Source: Ephemerocybe angulata (Eukaryota > Basidiomycota > Agaricomycetes > Agaricales > Psathyrellaceae). From it: a stretch of 64,000 nucleotides of DNA. Shown here in pieces: positions 22,250 through 33,396 of the stretch; position 1 is the first letter of the stretch, and each line of letters begins with the position of its first letter. The notes beneath the pieces are model-generated. The model made no database searches and was not told where the DNA came from. It saw nothing but the letters and a program-made list of their open reading frames with translations. The position numbers were made by a program, and so were the translations under genes. The DNA is taken from the NCBI GenBank assembly GCA_013368325.1, contig JAACJK010000001.1, positions 186,001 through 250,000 on the forward strand, written 5' to 3'.

Positions 22250-22958
22250 ATGCGCTCCGCCCTCCCCTCTACGCTCCTTAGACAGTCCGTCCGCCGCCCC
22301 GCCCTGCGCACGCAGCGGCGGTTCGCGAGCAGCAGCCCCACGCAGGAGGCTGCGCAGAAGAAGGCCCAGGACGCGCTGGCAAACGCCCAGGTCGGCGCCG
22401 AGAAGCTCCTTGCGAGCGTGAAGAAGATCTTGGGCCCCGTCGGCGAGAAGGCTGGTCAGCTGCTTGGCTGTGAGTCGCTCCTTCCCTCTCAGCATTCCAA
22501 TACTCATCGAACCCCACCCCTACCAACCCCACCCCATTCCCTCTTTCTGAAAACCAAACCACTACCAACACCTACCACACACAACCGAACTCCACCGAAC
22601 CGAACGTGACTGAACTACCCGGCCTGCAGCCTACAAGGAGCCCCTGGTGTACAACGCCGCCGTCGCGCGCGAAGTCGTGAAGCAGATCTACCACGCCGAG
22701 CGCCTCTCCCCGCCCTCCCTCGCCACCGTCCGCGAGGCCTACGCCGAGCTCTGGTCCCAGGTCTCCAACCCCGCCGCCCTCCGCCAGCTCGTGCAGAGCG
22801 GCCAGCTCGCCCAGGTCGGCATCTACGGTCTCCAGGCGTACGGTATCTTCAAAGTGCGTACAGTTTCGCGTTATGTCGTTCGTTGTGCGTGTGCTGACGG
22901 GGTACAGATTGGCGAGATCATTGGACGCCGGAGCCTTGTTGGGTACAAGATCCAATAG
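22250..22958 (+). CDS. ATP20: Mitochondrial F1Fo ATP synthase subunit g
   Basis: Exons are 22250-22469, 22630-22853 and 22908-22958, giving about 164 residues. The N-terminus MRSALPSTLLRQSVRRPALR is an Arg-rich mitochondrial presequence. The body (VGAEKLLASVKKILGPVGEK, then YKEPLVYNAAVAREVVKQIY, LRQLVQSGQLAQVGIYGLQA, IGEIIGRRSLVGYKI) is the conserved subunit g, ending with the GxxxG-like membrane helix that supports dimer formation in the inner membrane. It is a single-copy housekeeping gene and shows that this spacer between xylanase arms is ordinary chromosomal sequence. Confidence 0.93.
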
Positions 22959-23895
22959 ATTATTCTTCGTTTCCCGTTATAGATGCTGCTCTTGTGCAAT
23001 AATATCCCGCTCGACGCTTCCTTCCTTCCTTCACCCACCACACCTTCAACGCTAGGTGTCAACCCTGCCACTGTCACTATGCGCAAACCGCCCCAAGGTT
23101 CACACCGACTCCTGAGGAAGTGACCGTTGACCTGCTAAGTAGATGCGCCATCCTTGCACCGCCTGTCTCGTAGGTGGTATACGGGACCGACCCCTTCGCG
23201 TCAAGCGTCATCGACCCTGCCCTTCGGCCAACCACCAGACCCTCTTCCGGAGGGGAGTGGCGGGGCAACCGCGTAGCGCATCCGAACGAGGGCTGGAGCG
23301 AGAGCCTGGGGAGGGTGCAAGTTGGACCTGCTCCCTTGAATCGGTGACGCGTGTGGTGCAACGCGTCTGTCACTGGTCCTTCCGAATCCTTCCCTTCATT
23401 CATCTTGCTTCGCGCTGACTCGTGCCACCTTCGCCCTGAGGTGGGAATCATGGGGAATATACCCGAGCTTTCAGAGAGACGTAGGGATGTCGAGAATGCC
23501 GGCCGCCGCGCCCTTTAGCTTCAACAAACAGGCGCGTTTGGTGCTGAATCGGTATGTAAGTGTCTTCTGCTGATATTCAAGTTCCTCATTCTCCTCCTGG
23601 CAGCCTGACTGCGTCCGTCCTCTTCGGCCGGTTCCCAGGTTCTGCCCTTTTTTTCAACTCTCTTGGAGACATCAGTCATCTCCGAGGCCATGTTGCTCGA
23701 TTTTTAGGGCATCGTCGTCGGGACGTCGCCCATTCTTATTCTTATTTTTCGAAGTCATATCCCGTTCTAGAATGACCGCCCAAAGCTGGTGCTCAATTTG
23801 CTTTAACGGTCTACGCCCCCAATAGCCATCGTGAGTGCCGCCCTTCGTCGTCGCGCTCGCTGCTATCATCTTAACCGCACGCCTACCTTTAATAG
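22959..23895. other. Intergenic region; contains a dispersed repeat
   Basis: No gene supported. 23390-23480 resembles 25960-26050 in direct orientation. Confidence 0.45.
23390..23480 (+). repeat. Dispersed direct repeat with 25960-26050
   Basis: cccttcattca..tcttgctt and atcccgagctttc-like blocks are shared in order with 25960-26050 at roughly 80-85 percent by eye. The second copy touches the inner edge of the right inverted arm. Confidence 0.6.
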
Positions 23896-24332
23896 ATGCA
23901 TTTCACTATCATCTCTTCTATCGCTCTCCTTGCCACCACCCACACGTGTGGGCTCGTCATTCCCGGCCATTCGGCCAGCGGCGAAGTTATCGCTCGCTCG
24001 GAGCTCGCCGACGATGCCTACGATGCCTGCCATGATCTATGTACGACGCCGTACCAGCAAGCGAAGAAGGCGGCCGGCCATTGTTGCCAGGCCCGCCAAA
24101 CAGGCGACAAAGGCACAAAAGATAGCTAGCTTTGCGGCAGCTGCTAAAGCACACAAAGCTACGACCAACTGACACTGGAGCGTGTGGGGGACCTGCGCCC
24201 TTGAATTGTCACACGTACGGATTCTGCTACTTGCGCGGCTGGGATGGACGGACGGACGCGCTCCAGTGTATCATTACAATGAACGACACATGGGGAGCCT
24301 GCACTTTGAACGTTGGTTGCTTGACCTACTAA
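23896..24332 (+). CDS. Small secreted cysteine-rich protein
   Basis: It starts MHFTIISSIALLATTHTCGL, a signal peptide. A model with one intron (gtacga... about 24041 to ...agatag 24126) joins YDACHDL to a second exon with GACGGPAPLNCHTYGFCYLR, DALQC and GACTLNVGC, ending at 24332; about 118 residues with 8-9 cysteines. Without splicing the frame stops at 24129. The arrangement (signal peptide, disulphide-rich, under 150 residues) is that of a fungal small secreted protein. Function unknown. The exact splice site is uncertain. Confidence 0.55.
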
Positions 24333-24814
24333 ACCGCCTTTCGTCCGGGGGCCTCTCTTAACTTTGATTCATAGGTCGACCACCAGACCGTCTTCTGACT
24401 GAAGTGAACAGGGCGACAACGTATTATTGCCGAGGGTCGAGCGCTGGGTACCTCGATATTTGAGAGTTTCGTCGGAGATTTGGAGAATTGGAATGTGCTA
24501 TCTCCCTGAAGTGGGTTAGTCTCAGTCTCAGGCTCAATCTTTCGTGCTATTTACTCATGCCCGCGGTAGACAAGGTTCGGAATCTAGTTCGCCGTCGCCG
24601 TTGGCTAACCCGTTTTGTGATTCTGAACTTTGTCAGGGTGGTATTAGTGCGGGAGCACTTGCTTAGGTCCGGGTAAGGCGCCGGGTATGTATGGAGCGTC
24701 TTCTCCCGGTGCATGTATTCATAAGCTGGTATTAAGGTAAGTATAAAGAGGTTCCAGCAGATCCCAGCGTGATAGGGATCAAGACCATTGTCATTTCCGC
24801 CACCCGAGTCCAGG

Positions 24815-25483
24815 ATGCCTTCCAAGCCAGCTGATACTGATACTATGCAGGGTGTGAAGCTTACGATGGTGCGAAAAGGGTCGTGTCTGTGCAAGGCCGT
24901 GCGGTACGAGCTGGAGGGAGAGCCGGTGTGGTTCCGCGTGTGTCATTGCGTGAATTGTAGGAAGGCGACGGGGGCGGCGTTCATGGCGAATGTGTTGTTT
25001 CCTGCCAAGGTGCGTGCGCTCTTTAAATAAATCCCCCTTGGCGTTTTTTTCCGTCACTTTAGCAGTGCTGACTCATTGGTTTGTGCGTAGAGTTTTAGGA
25101 TTAAGGAAGGCGAGGGCGCGTTGAGAGTGTACGAAGATAGAGAGACGGCGAGCGGGGTGCCGATGCAGAGGTGGTTTTGTGGGGGGTGTGGGAGTAATGT
25201 TTATATGCGGAGTACGGGAGCCATCAGTCAGGGAGAGGCGGGGTGGGTTGTGGTGCAGAGTGGGTGCATCGACGACGACGACGGCGATAATGACGATGGC
25301 AATGGCGAGGATGGCGAGAGAAAGGAGAGAGGGGGAGAGAGTGTTGGAGGGAAGAGAGAGGAGTGGAAGCCGACGGGGGAGCTGTTTGCGCAGCAGAGGA
25401 GGGGGTGGGTTGGGGTTGAGGTTAGGGAGAGTGGGAAGGTGGGGGTGAAGGGGGCGAAGGCGGGGGCGAATGCGAAGTTGTGA
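24815..25483 (+). CDS. GFA (CENP-V type) zinc-binding domain protein
   Basis: Exons 24815-25009 and 25091-25483 give 195 residues. Zinc ligands are GSCLCKAVRYEL, CHCVNCRK and FCGGCGSNVYMR, the typical CxC, CxxC and CxxC layout of GFA domains, related to glutathione-dependent formaldehyde-activating enzymes. Cytosolic. The actual substrate is not predictable, since the family is broad in fungi. An Asp/Gly/Glu-rich insertion (CIDDDDGDNDDGN and on) separates the last strands, and the C-terminus is low-complexity G/K/A. Confidence 0.88.
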
Positions 25484-25750
25484 TTTGGTGGTTTGGTATG
25501 CCTCGAGTACTTGCAAGGATACAGCAGCTGATTGCTTGAACGATTTCGCGAGATGAGAAAACCCATCCGTGGCGCTCGATCCGTGGGCCATAGTCGTCAA
25601 AACTGGCTGCTCATGCAAGGATGAATAGAATAGCATTGACTCAGGCTGTGATCAGGTTCGGTTACAATGCTGGAAGGCCATGACTGGTGTCGAGGGTATG
25701 GTCGCGCGTATGGACGCGTCTGGGGTGGACGCACTGGTGACCTGCATCCT

Positions 25751-25800
25751 CCTTCCTTCCTTCCTTCCTTCCTTCCTCCCTGGCTTTCTTCCTTCCTTTC
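25751..25800. repeat. CTTC microsatellite
   Basis: About seven uninterrupted cttc units followed by interrupted copies, in non-coding sequence. Confidence 0.9.
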
Positions 25801-25959
25801 AGATTCGGCGCGGACGGGTCATCAAGAATGCAAGTTATGATTTTGCTGTTTTATTGCCACCTCGCAACCGAGAACAGAGCAAAACCGGTGGTAGGTAGGT
25901 AGGAATTAAGGTAGCGTGGTCCCAATCCGGAACTACCTGGTGGTTAAACGATCACACTG

Positions 25960-26050
25960 CCCTTCATTCAATTCATCTTGCTTTGCGCTGAATCGTGCTT
26001 CCTTCGCTCTGGGGTGGGATGGGAGTATATCCGAGCTTTCGGAGAGCTGT
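25960..26050 (+). repeat. Dispersed direct repeat with 23390-23480
   Basis: Second copy of the 90-bp repeat, ending just before the right inverted arm begins. Confidence 0.6.
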
Positions 26051-26605
26051 GGCCGTTAGCGCCGAGAAGATGGTCGATTCATTTCTGCTTCTTTGGCTGG
26101 GCGGAGACTTTTTCCGCGTTGTGGTTCATGGTACGATGGATGGATAGTTTTGGGTCCTGTGATTCAGGATTGTGAATGTTGTGCGGTGCCGTCGGTCCTA
26201 TGGCTCGAGTGCGACGGTCATGCGGGGATTTAGTCTCAGGTCGACGAGGGAAATTCGGGGCAAGGCGAGGGAATGCAGAATAAAGGTGGTGGGGAGTTGT
26301 GGCTCGGAAAATTCGAATCCTGGGGGTGGCGGGCGCGGTGGAATGACTGAATGAATGAATGGATCGATGGATGGATGCAGGGCGTTTGAAATTCGACGTT
26401 CGAATGGGGTCTTGTTCTTGGGGCACTTGACCTCAGACCTGGCCTTGTGGTGGTATGTGTCTCAGCTTCCTGGGGTATAAAAACGCGATACATGTTCTGA
26501 CGTTTTCGATTCCAGGACCTCACTCAACTCCAATTCCAAGTCTAAAACCACCCCACCCCAATTCCCCCTGCACGTTTCTTATACTGCTTTGCACCAACAA
26601 TTAGT

Positions 26606-27841
26606 ATGAAGCCCACCGCCTTCGTCCTCGCCGCCGTGCTCTCCGCGTCCTCCGTACACGGCGCGCTCGACGCTAAGATCAAGGCCAAAGGGAAGAAGTA
26701 CTATGGCAATATCATCGACTCGAACACTATCAATACGGCGCAGGTCACGAATAAGTATCCTCAATACGGAGTTTGGCGCCGTTACCCCGGAGAATGCTAT
26801 GAAGTGGGACGCGACTGAACGTACGTGCCCTTCCACACAGTCCTCATCACTTCCTCCCCTCCCTTTATCGGCGACCGAGTCTGGACGCTGATGGGTGATT
26901 GCTCTTCCTACCATAGCGAACAGGGGCCAATTTAACTTCGGTAACGCGGACTCTGTGGCGAACTGGGCTTCCAGCCGCGGCAAGTTCCTCCGTGGGCACA
27001 CGCTCGTGTGGCACTCGCAGCTCCCGGGCTGGGTGTCGAACATCAACGACAAGAACACGCTCACCCAGGTTATCACTAACCACATCAATACCGTTGCGGG
27101 GCGGTTTAAAGGGAAGGTGTATGCCTGGGTATGTCGTCGCATCATTTCTCCCGGTCGGTTTGGATGGGAGTTGATTGTGTTCGCTACAGGATGTGGTGAA
27201 CGAAATTTTGGAGGACAATGGGAACTTTAGGAATAGCGTCTTTTATAGGGTTCTTGGGGAGGACTTTGTTGATCTCGCGTTCCGCACTGCGAGGGCTGCA
27301 GACCCGAACGCCAAGCTCTACCTCAACGACTACAACCTCGACTACAACGGGCCCAAGATCAACAACACCGTAAGCCCCCACCCATCCATGCATCCTCCTC
27401 CCTCCCAAGTTCCAAGTGGTATTCACGGATATCCTTTCTCTACTTACACAGGTTGCCTTGATCAACCGCCTCAAAGCGCGCGGCACGCCCATCGACGGCG
27501 TCGGCACCCAAGCGCACCTCATCGTCGGGAACCTAGCGCCCTTCGACGAAACACTCAAGCTGCTCGCCTCCACAGGCCTGGACGTCGCCATTACAGAGCT
27601 CGACATCCGCATCGCCAAGCCCGTGGACTCTGCGAAGCTCGCGCAGCAGCAGAAGGACTATGCGACGGTCACTACTAGCTGTCTTACGACGCCGCAGTGT
27701 GTTGGGATCACGATTTGGGGTGTGAGCGATAGGAATTCGTGGGTGGATGGTACTTTCCCGAATTATGATGCCCCGTTGCTTTGGGATGATAATTTCAACA
27801 AAAAGAGTGCGTACACCGGGACGGACAACGCGCTTAATTAG
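26606..27841 (+). pseudogene. GH10 endo-xylanase E, 4-bp frameshift in exon 1
   Basis: Exon positions match D: 26606-26820, 26917-27128, 27190-27369 and 27452-27841. It has a signal peptide (MKPTAFVLAAVLSASSVHGA), VVNE, ITELDI and the canonical TPENAMKWDATE motif. Exon 1 is 215 nt instead of 211. Compared with D, gaata-ttctgaatacgg has become gaataagtatcctcaatacgg near 26750-26770, four extra bases that shift the frame, which then stops at 26816-26818. No splice pair removes the insertion. Either a very recent pseudogene, since everything else is intact, or a sequence error. TATA box tataaaaa at 26476. Confidence 0.82.
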
Positions 27842-28146
27842 TTGGGTATGGCGTAGCTTTGCAAGGATAGTGGCTAAACGTTGTTGAATTGATGAAGTTT
27901 TTGGACATAGTGCTGATAAGTGAACTGTGGTCTCCAGTAGCAACAACCGCGGTGAAGTGAACGCCTTCCCATCTCAAACTTAATCCTTCAAAGATCAGTC
28001 CTTGGTATGAGTACCACATTGATACTATGGCTTTAGTATAGCTCGACCAGCGATATATATACAGAACACAAACTAGGACCGTAAAGGTAAAAGGAGGTTA
28101 AATCCTGAAGAATTAAACTCGATGCGCGTTGCACTGCAAATTCCAT

Positions 28147-28835
28147 TTATCCACAGGTAACGCAAGGAGTCTGGCAGGCGCAAGTAAGACCTAAGAATCC
28201 AGAGCAGATACCCCCAGAGCAATCCTTGCACCCACTGCCTGCGACATGGCACCTAGCGCAATAAGTGTTGCACCTGCTCGCAGAAAGGACGCAGATGTTG
28301 TCCCCAGAGTTGCAAGCGCGCTTGGACAAGTCGCCTGCACTCTCGAGGCTGGTAAGCGCCGAGCGCTTGGCGGTGACGCGGGAGAGCGTCGTGCTGCCGT
28401 TGTCTAGGCCGTCGCGCTGATCGTCTGGGCGGAGGAAGGCGTGTAGCGCTAGGACGTCGGAGGCGGCGTCTAGGTCTGCTGCAGTACCTTCGGCGACTAT
28501 AGAAAGAGAGAGTTAGTATGATTTGGAGGATGGTGTGCGAAGGGGGATGTATACGAACGGGAGGTGCACTTCTGGGTCTCGAGGCACTGTTGGACGGCCG
28601 CCTCGAATGTGGAGGACTGTTTGAAGCAACCGTGGTTGGAGCTAAGGGGAGATGTATGTGAATGTGTATGTCTGAGCTCCACGGCGGGGTGCACTTACAT
28701 GGCGCAGCCAGCGGTGGAAGCTGCAGCTCTGAAGCATTCGCTGACGCAGGCTGTGGAGGTCTTACCAGAGACCTCAACGGCAGACATAGCGAGGAAGGTG
28801 AAAATTGGGGCGAGGAAGGCGAGTTGGAACTTCAT
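28147..28835 (-). CDS. Secreted cysteine-rich protein with CFEM-like N-terminal part
   Basis: Exons 28835-28699, 28641-28559 and 28496-28147 give 189 residues. Signal peptide MKFQLAFLAPIFTFLAMSA. The first half carries ACVSECFRAAASTAGCA, SNHGCFKQSS and VQQCLETQKCTS, an eight-cysteine-like spacing that recalls CFEM domains but is not a firm match. A linker follows, then a second Cys-rich part (ACNSGDNICVLSASRCNTYC, CSGGICSGFLGLTCACQTPC). TATA-like tataaaag about 85 bp upstream. The transposon-split gene at 38536/50467 is a paralogue. Extracellular; function unknown (haem/iron or surface roles are known only for true CFEM proteins). Confidence 0.78.
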
Positions 28836-30743
28836 CGTTGTGGAGAGTGGGATTGTTTGGGGACTTAGAGAGTACTTGTTGTTGTTGAGGATGGTGTATT
28901 ACTAGTAGCCCAGGTCAAGCTTTTATACTATTTCCCCAGCACTGCCTCTAATGCACTAGTCGTTGTAGTACACCAAAGTGACCAAACGCCTGACGAGCCG
29001 CGTCCCAATACTTCCTTGTATCCTACGTAGAAGACCCTTCAATACACCCAATGATCGAGAACGCCATGGAAATAAGGATAATAATCGACCTCCATGGAGC
29101 TTCAGGTAATATCTCGGATATCCTACCACTGGCAAGCGCTGGTCTGTGAGCTTACTCCAAGCTCCCTCGTTCTGCCACCAGAGTGGCCCTGTACGCGATA
29201 TCCAAAATCAAAAACGAGATATATATCACAGCATATGATCATTTCGGGCGATGATTGGAGGGCGCTAATCTGGGCTTCGATAAATGATGTCGGAGGCGGG
29301 TTCTCTGGATGATCTTCTCGTCCGGGAATCATCTTGTCAACATCTTATGCGTGAGATATTGGGCATCTGGCAAGTGCAGTGACCTCTTATACACCAGGGA
29401 AGAGGCTAGACTCTAGGTAGAGAACCTCAGGGCGCTTGCAAATCAGTGACTAGTACCCTATGTTGCTGGACTTGGGCTCTAAGGGAATTGCTCACTATCA
29501 GCCTAGTATACGATTCCAGGCGCGTCTATCGGATGGCTCGGTCCCTAGCGACCCAACGACACCAAAAGAAGAGAAGGGTGCGCTGGTATGAATCAACGTC
29601 TCAACTTCGACGTCGAGTGAGCGACTCAGTCCCTCTCCTCTTGGTTCTTTGAAGTGAGGCACTAACTTGGAAGAAGTCGAACTTGAACTCGAAAGGAAGA
29701 TGCATGATGCGCTGTGACTGCCATTTGGCCGCTTTTTTTCTTAGGTGCAGTGTTCTCTCTCATGATGCATCATTCATTTGTGGAAGAATTTCTGTGTGAG
29801 GAGCGAAGGTCGGGAAATATTGTGGCGTGTCATGACCAAGGAACGGTAGGTATGATGTAACCTGTGAATCATTCAACGTAGTACTTCAAGGAGGTTCGAA
29901 GTCTACATTCGGAGGTACGAAGTCGAGAGATCAGAATCGTGCAGACAATCCCACAGCTCCAGCATCCCAGAAGTCGTATTGTATTGATATAAAAGGAACC
30001 GTGGCTCCGAAATGTACAGGAGTGGAGTGAGGGTGCGAGGTAGGAAGTAAGCGCCCTGGGCGCTTACACTCTCATGACGAGTTTGTACGTCAGGGCTGCG
30101 TCCGCACAATATAGCCATCAAATAACGCTTGCCCAGGGGCCTTTGTGAGACATGTGTGGTACTTCCAGGCCATCAACCAAGATAAGACCAAATGCATTCT
30201 TGTAGTATGCAATGTCGGATCGGTTCCCGGAAAACAAGGGAGATTAGACATTTGGACCCTCACTGGCAGCGAATTGTTGGCAAACTTGGGTAAACTACTT
30301 GGCCACCTCCAAGGAAGACCATTTCCCTCTTTAGCTATGTGATTAGGAGTTCACCCAGACCTTCGTCGAACTCGGCGTATGTAATGCTCATTGCCAAAGA
30401 CCATCCAAATATGGTGAGGGATAATAGCAAAAATGGAGATAGAGAAAGGCGCGAGAGCAGCCGTAGCATTATGGACATGACCACATTCTGTGTTTGGAGC
30501 CAGACTGCGATGGTAGGTCTCGGTATGGGGCTCGGAAAGCAACAAAAGCAGAATCGACGGGCGTCAAGACGCCGTGCATGTCCGATCTCCAGCGGAGTCT
30601 ATCCTGTCGGAGACATGGTATAAGAGATACGCACCACAGTCCAAGCACATGATCGTTCCTTGGTTCCCAGATTCTCTCTGCTCTTGCAAAGCACCTTCCG
30701 CTCTTTAGCACCCACATTCCTTCCCCGTCTCGAATCAATCACA
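28836..30743. other. Intergenic region, partly homologous to left arm
   Basis: Nothing coding supported. 29925-30310 aligns in reverse with the C-D interval of the left arm (ctgggatgctggagctgtggg block, palindrome, accaaatgcattcttgta block). 28840-29900 has no left-arm counterpart. A tataag sequence about 130 bp before xylanase F may be its TATA box. Confidence 0.5.
30048..30066. promoter_or_regulatory. Palindrome TAAGCGCC-ctg-GGCGCTTA upstream of xylanase F
   Basis: Perfect 8-bp arms around ctg, about 700 bp upstream of xylanase F. Orthologous to the site at 16243-16261; the arms are conserved while the spacer changed (cac to ctg). Confidence 0.35.
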
Positions 30744-31925
30744 ATGAAGGTTTCATTAATCCTCGCCATCGTCTCCCTCCTCTCGGCCTTCAGTGCCAAC
30801 GCCTCCCTCGACTCCAGTATCAAAGCCAAAGGCAAACTTTATTTCGGTAATATCATCGATGGCAACACCATAAACGACGCAAGCGTTACCAATCTCCTCA
30901 AAAGCGAGTTCGGAGCCGTCACCGCCGAGTATTCCTGGAAGTGGCCCCGTATCCAACGTACGTCACAGAGCTATGGTCCTCCCATCAGATTCACATTGAA
31001 CGACTGCGTGTTTAGCGACGCGCGGAGTATTCAACTTCCAAGAATCAGACCTTGTCTTGAATTGGGCTGTCGCGAATAAGAAGTTGATCAGAGGACATAC
31101 CTTTGTCTGGCACCAGAACATTCCTGAATGGGTCAACGCCATCACTGACAAGGCTACCCTCACCGCTGTTATCCAAGACCACATCACCAAGGTCGCGGGG
31201 AGGTATAAGGGCAAAGTCTACGCATGGGTGAGCCATCTTATATTGGAAATTAACGACCAGAGAGGTCTAACGGCTCGGACTCGCGCAGGATGTCGTTAAC
31301 GAGGTCTTCGAGGATAATGGGTCTTTCCGCAACAGCGTGTTCTACCGCGTTCTCCAGGAAGACTTCATCGACATCGCATTCCGCGCCGCTCGTGCAGCTG
31401 ATCCCGCCGCTAAGCTCTACATCAACGAATATGGGCTGGATGCTGCGGGACCCAAGATAGACGCCTTCGTAAGTCTGAATCATATCACCGTGATGCCTCC
31501 CTCCCTAGTGTGATACTTACCTGCTCAACTAGCTCGCACTCGTGGGTCGCCTCAAGTCCCGCGGTGTACCCATCGACGGTCTCGGAACGCAGTCACATCT
31601 TATCCTGGGCATGGTCGCAGGCGTCCCTGCCCAGCTCCAACGACTCGCCAACACCGGCCTCGACGTCGCCATCACGGAGCTCGATATCCGTATCCCCAAA
31701 CCCGTCAACGACGCCAAGCTCGCGCAGCAGCAGCTTGAGTACCAATCCGTCATCGAGGGTTGTCTCAGTGTGTCAAAGTGCGTTGGGATTTCCATGTGGG
31801 GAGTTTCTGATAGGAACTCGTGGATCGATACCACGATTCCTGCATTCTCTGCGCCTCTCTTGTGGGATAATACCTTCAGGAGGAAGCTTGCGTTTACGGG
31901 TGTGGATGCGATTGTTGCCAATTAA
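30744..31925 (+). CDS. GH10 endo-1,4-beta-xylanase F, secreted
   Basis: Exons 30744-30957, 31016-31227, 31289-31468 and 31533-31925 give 332 residues. Signal peptide [24 protein letters not shown] places the acid/base Glu near 147 and ITELDI the nucleophile near 251; [22 protein letters not shown] and [13 protein letters not shown] are also present. The -2 subsite motif reads AEYSWKW, as in B, C and G. It is closest by eye to B, although B lies in the outer left flank, so F and B may be the surviving relatives of an ancestral pair. It is absent from the left inverted arm. Confidence 0.93.
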
Positions 31926-32185
31926 TTGCCCAAATTTCTTTAGTAGTCTCCAGCTTCAACTTCTCCACGAACGAAGCGTCCTGTCATTACATATAAGTAT
32001 GTCGAGTCTTCAATACCCTCAAATAAAGAATTAAAAATAGACACATATGTCGATCTTATCTGAGTAGTTTGCGTACCAGATTCGGGCCCCCCGCCTGTTT
32101 TATTTCGAGACAGGCAGAATGCAACGAGGAATGGTTCGACATCATTGGCCTCCTTCCCCGATTCCGCACACCTTTTTCATCAACC

Positions 32186-33303
32186 ATGACCTCGACCCCG
32201 TTCCTCCACGCTAGGTTCAAAAGCAAAGGAAAGCTATACCTGGGGAACATTCTCGACGGAAACACCCTTCACGACACGAGCATCACAAATGTTCTAAAGA
32301 GCGAGTTCGGCTCGATCACGGCCGAGTACTCCTGGAAATGGAACCGAATCCAACGTATGTTTCTTCGAAGTCGAAAATACAGGCCTGTGTTGACTTCTTG
32401 CATACTTAGCGAAGGAGGGTGAATTTCACTTCGAGGGCGCGGATGCTGTCTTTGATTGGGCCGTCGCCAACAAGAAGCTCATCAGAGGACATACGCTTAT
32501 CTGGCACCAGAACATCCCTGAATGGGTCAACGCGATAACAGACAAGACCAAGCTCACCGAGGTCATCCAAGAGCATATTCGGCAGGTTGCTGGGCGATAC
32601 AAAGGTCATGTCTACGCTTGGGTATGTCGAAGTCTACTACGAACATAGGGGCTTCAAGAATGACTGATGTGCACCAGGACGTCGTGAACGAACCATTTGA
32701 AGAAGACGGACACTTCCGTAACAGTGTATTCTGGCGCGTCTTGAAAGAAGACTTTTTCGACATCGCGTTCCGAGCAGCTCGAGAAGCGGATCCAGATGCC
32801 AAGCTCTATCTCAACGAGTACAACCTGGACTATGCAGGTCCGAAGATCGACGCTTTGGTTAGTCTAATCTACCCTCCACTCTCGTTTCTCTGTGGTTAAG
32901 ATTATATATACAGCTCGCGCTTGTCGGCCGCCTTCAGAAACGGGGCGTTCCTATCGATGGCATCGGCTCCCAAGCCCACTTGACTCTAGGAAAGGCAGAG
33001 GGTGTTCCTGCACAGCTCCTACGTCTCGCGGCCACAGGTCTCGACATAGCCCTTACAGAACTCGACATCCGCATTCCCCGTCCAGTCACCGAGGCGAAGC
33101 TCATGCAGCAACAGGCTGAATACGAGTTGGTGGTGAAGGCGTGCGTGGATATACCGAATTGTATGGGGATCACGCTCTGGGGTGTCAGCGATAGAAACTC
33201 CTGGGTGAACGCTACGCTACCTCAGTTCGAGTCGCCGCTTCTTTGGGACAAGGACTATAAGAGAAAGGCCGCTTACAGGGGTTTGGAGGCGCTACTTGCG
33301 TAG
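32186..33303 (+). CDS. GH10 endo-xylanase G, without a signal peptide
   Basis: Exons 32186-32354, 32410-32621, 32678-32857 and 32914-33303 give 316 residues. It is the right-arm partner of C with the same exon lengths. Catalytic VVNE (near 132) and TELDI (near 236) are intact. It starts [20 protein letters not shown], again with no secretion signal, so the loss happened before the inverted duplication. The frame has been kept open in both copies, arguing against simple decay. The upstream frame from 32069 is open but contains no hydrophobic leader. Convergent with the F-box gene, 93 bp between stops. Confidence 0.85.
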
Positions 33304-33396
33304 TCGTAATCAGAGGCCTGAACATACTATCTTCTGTAGATGCAAGGATATTGAATTAAGCCGGAAAACAGTGCGAAACAGTACCAATTATTACTC

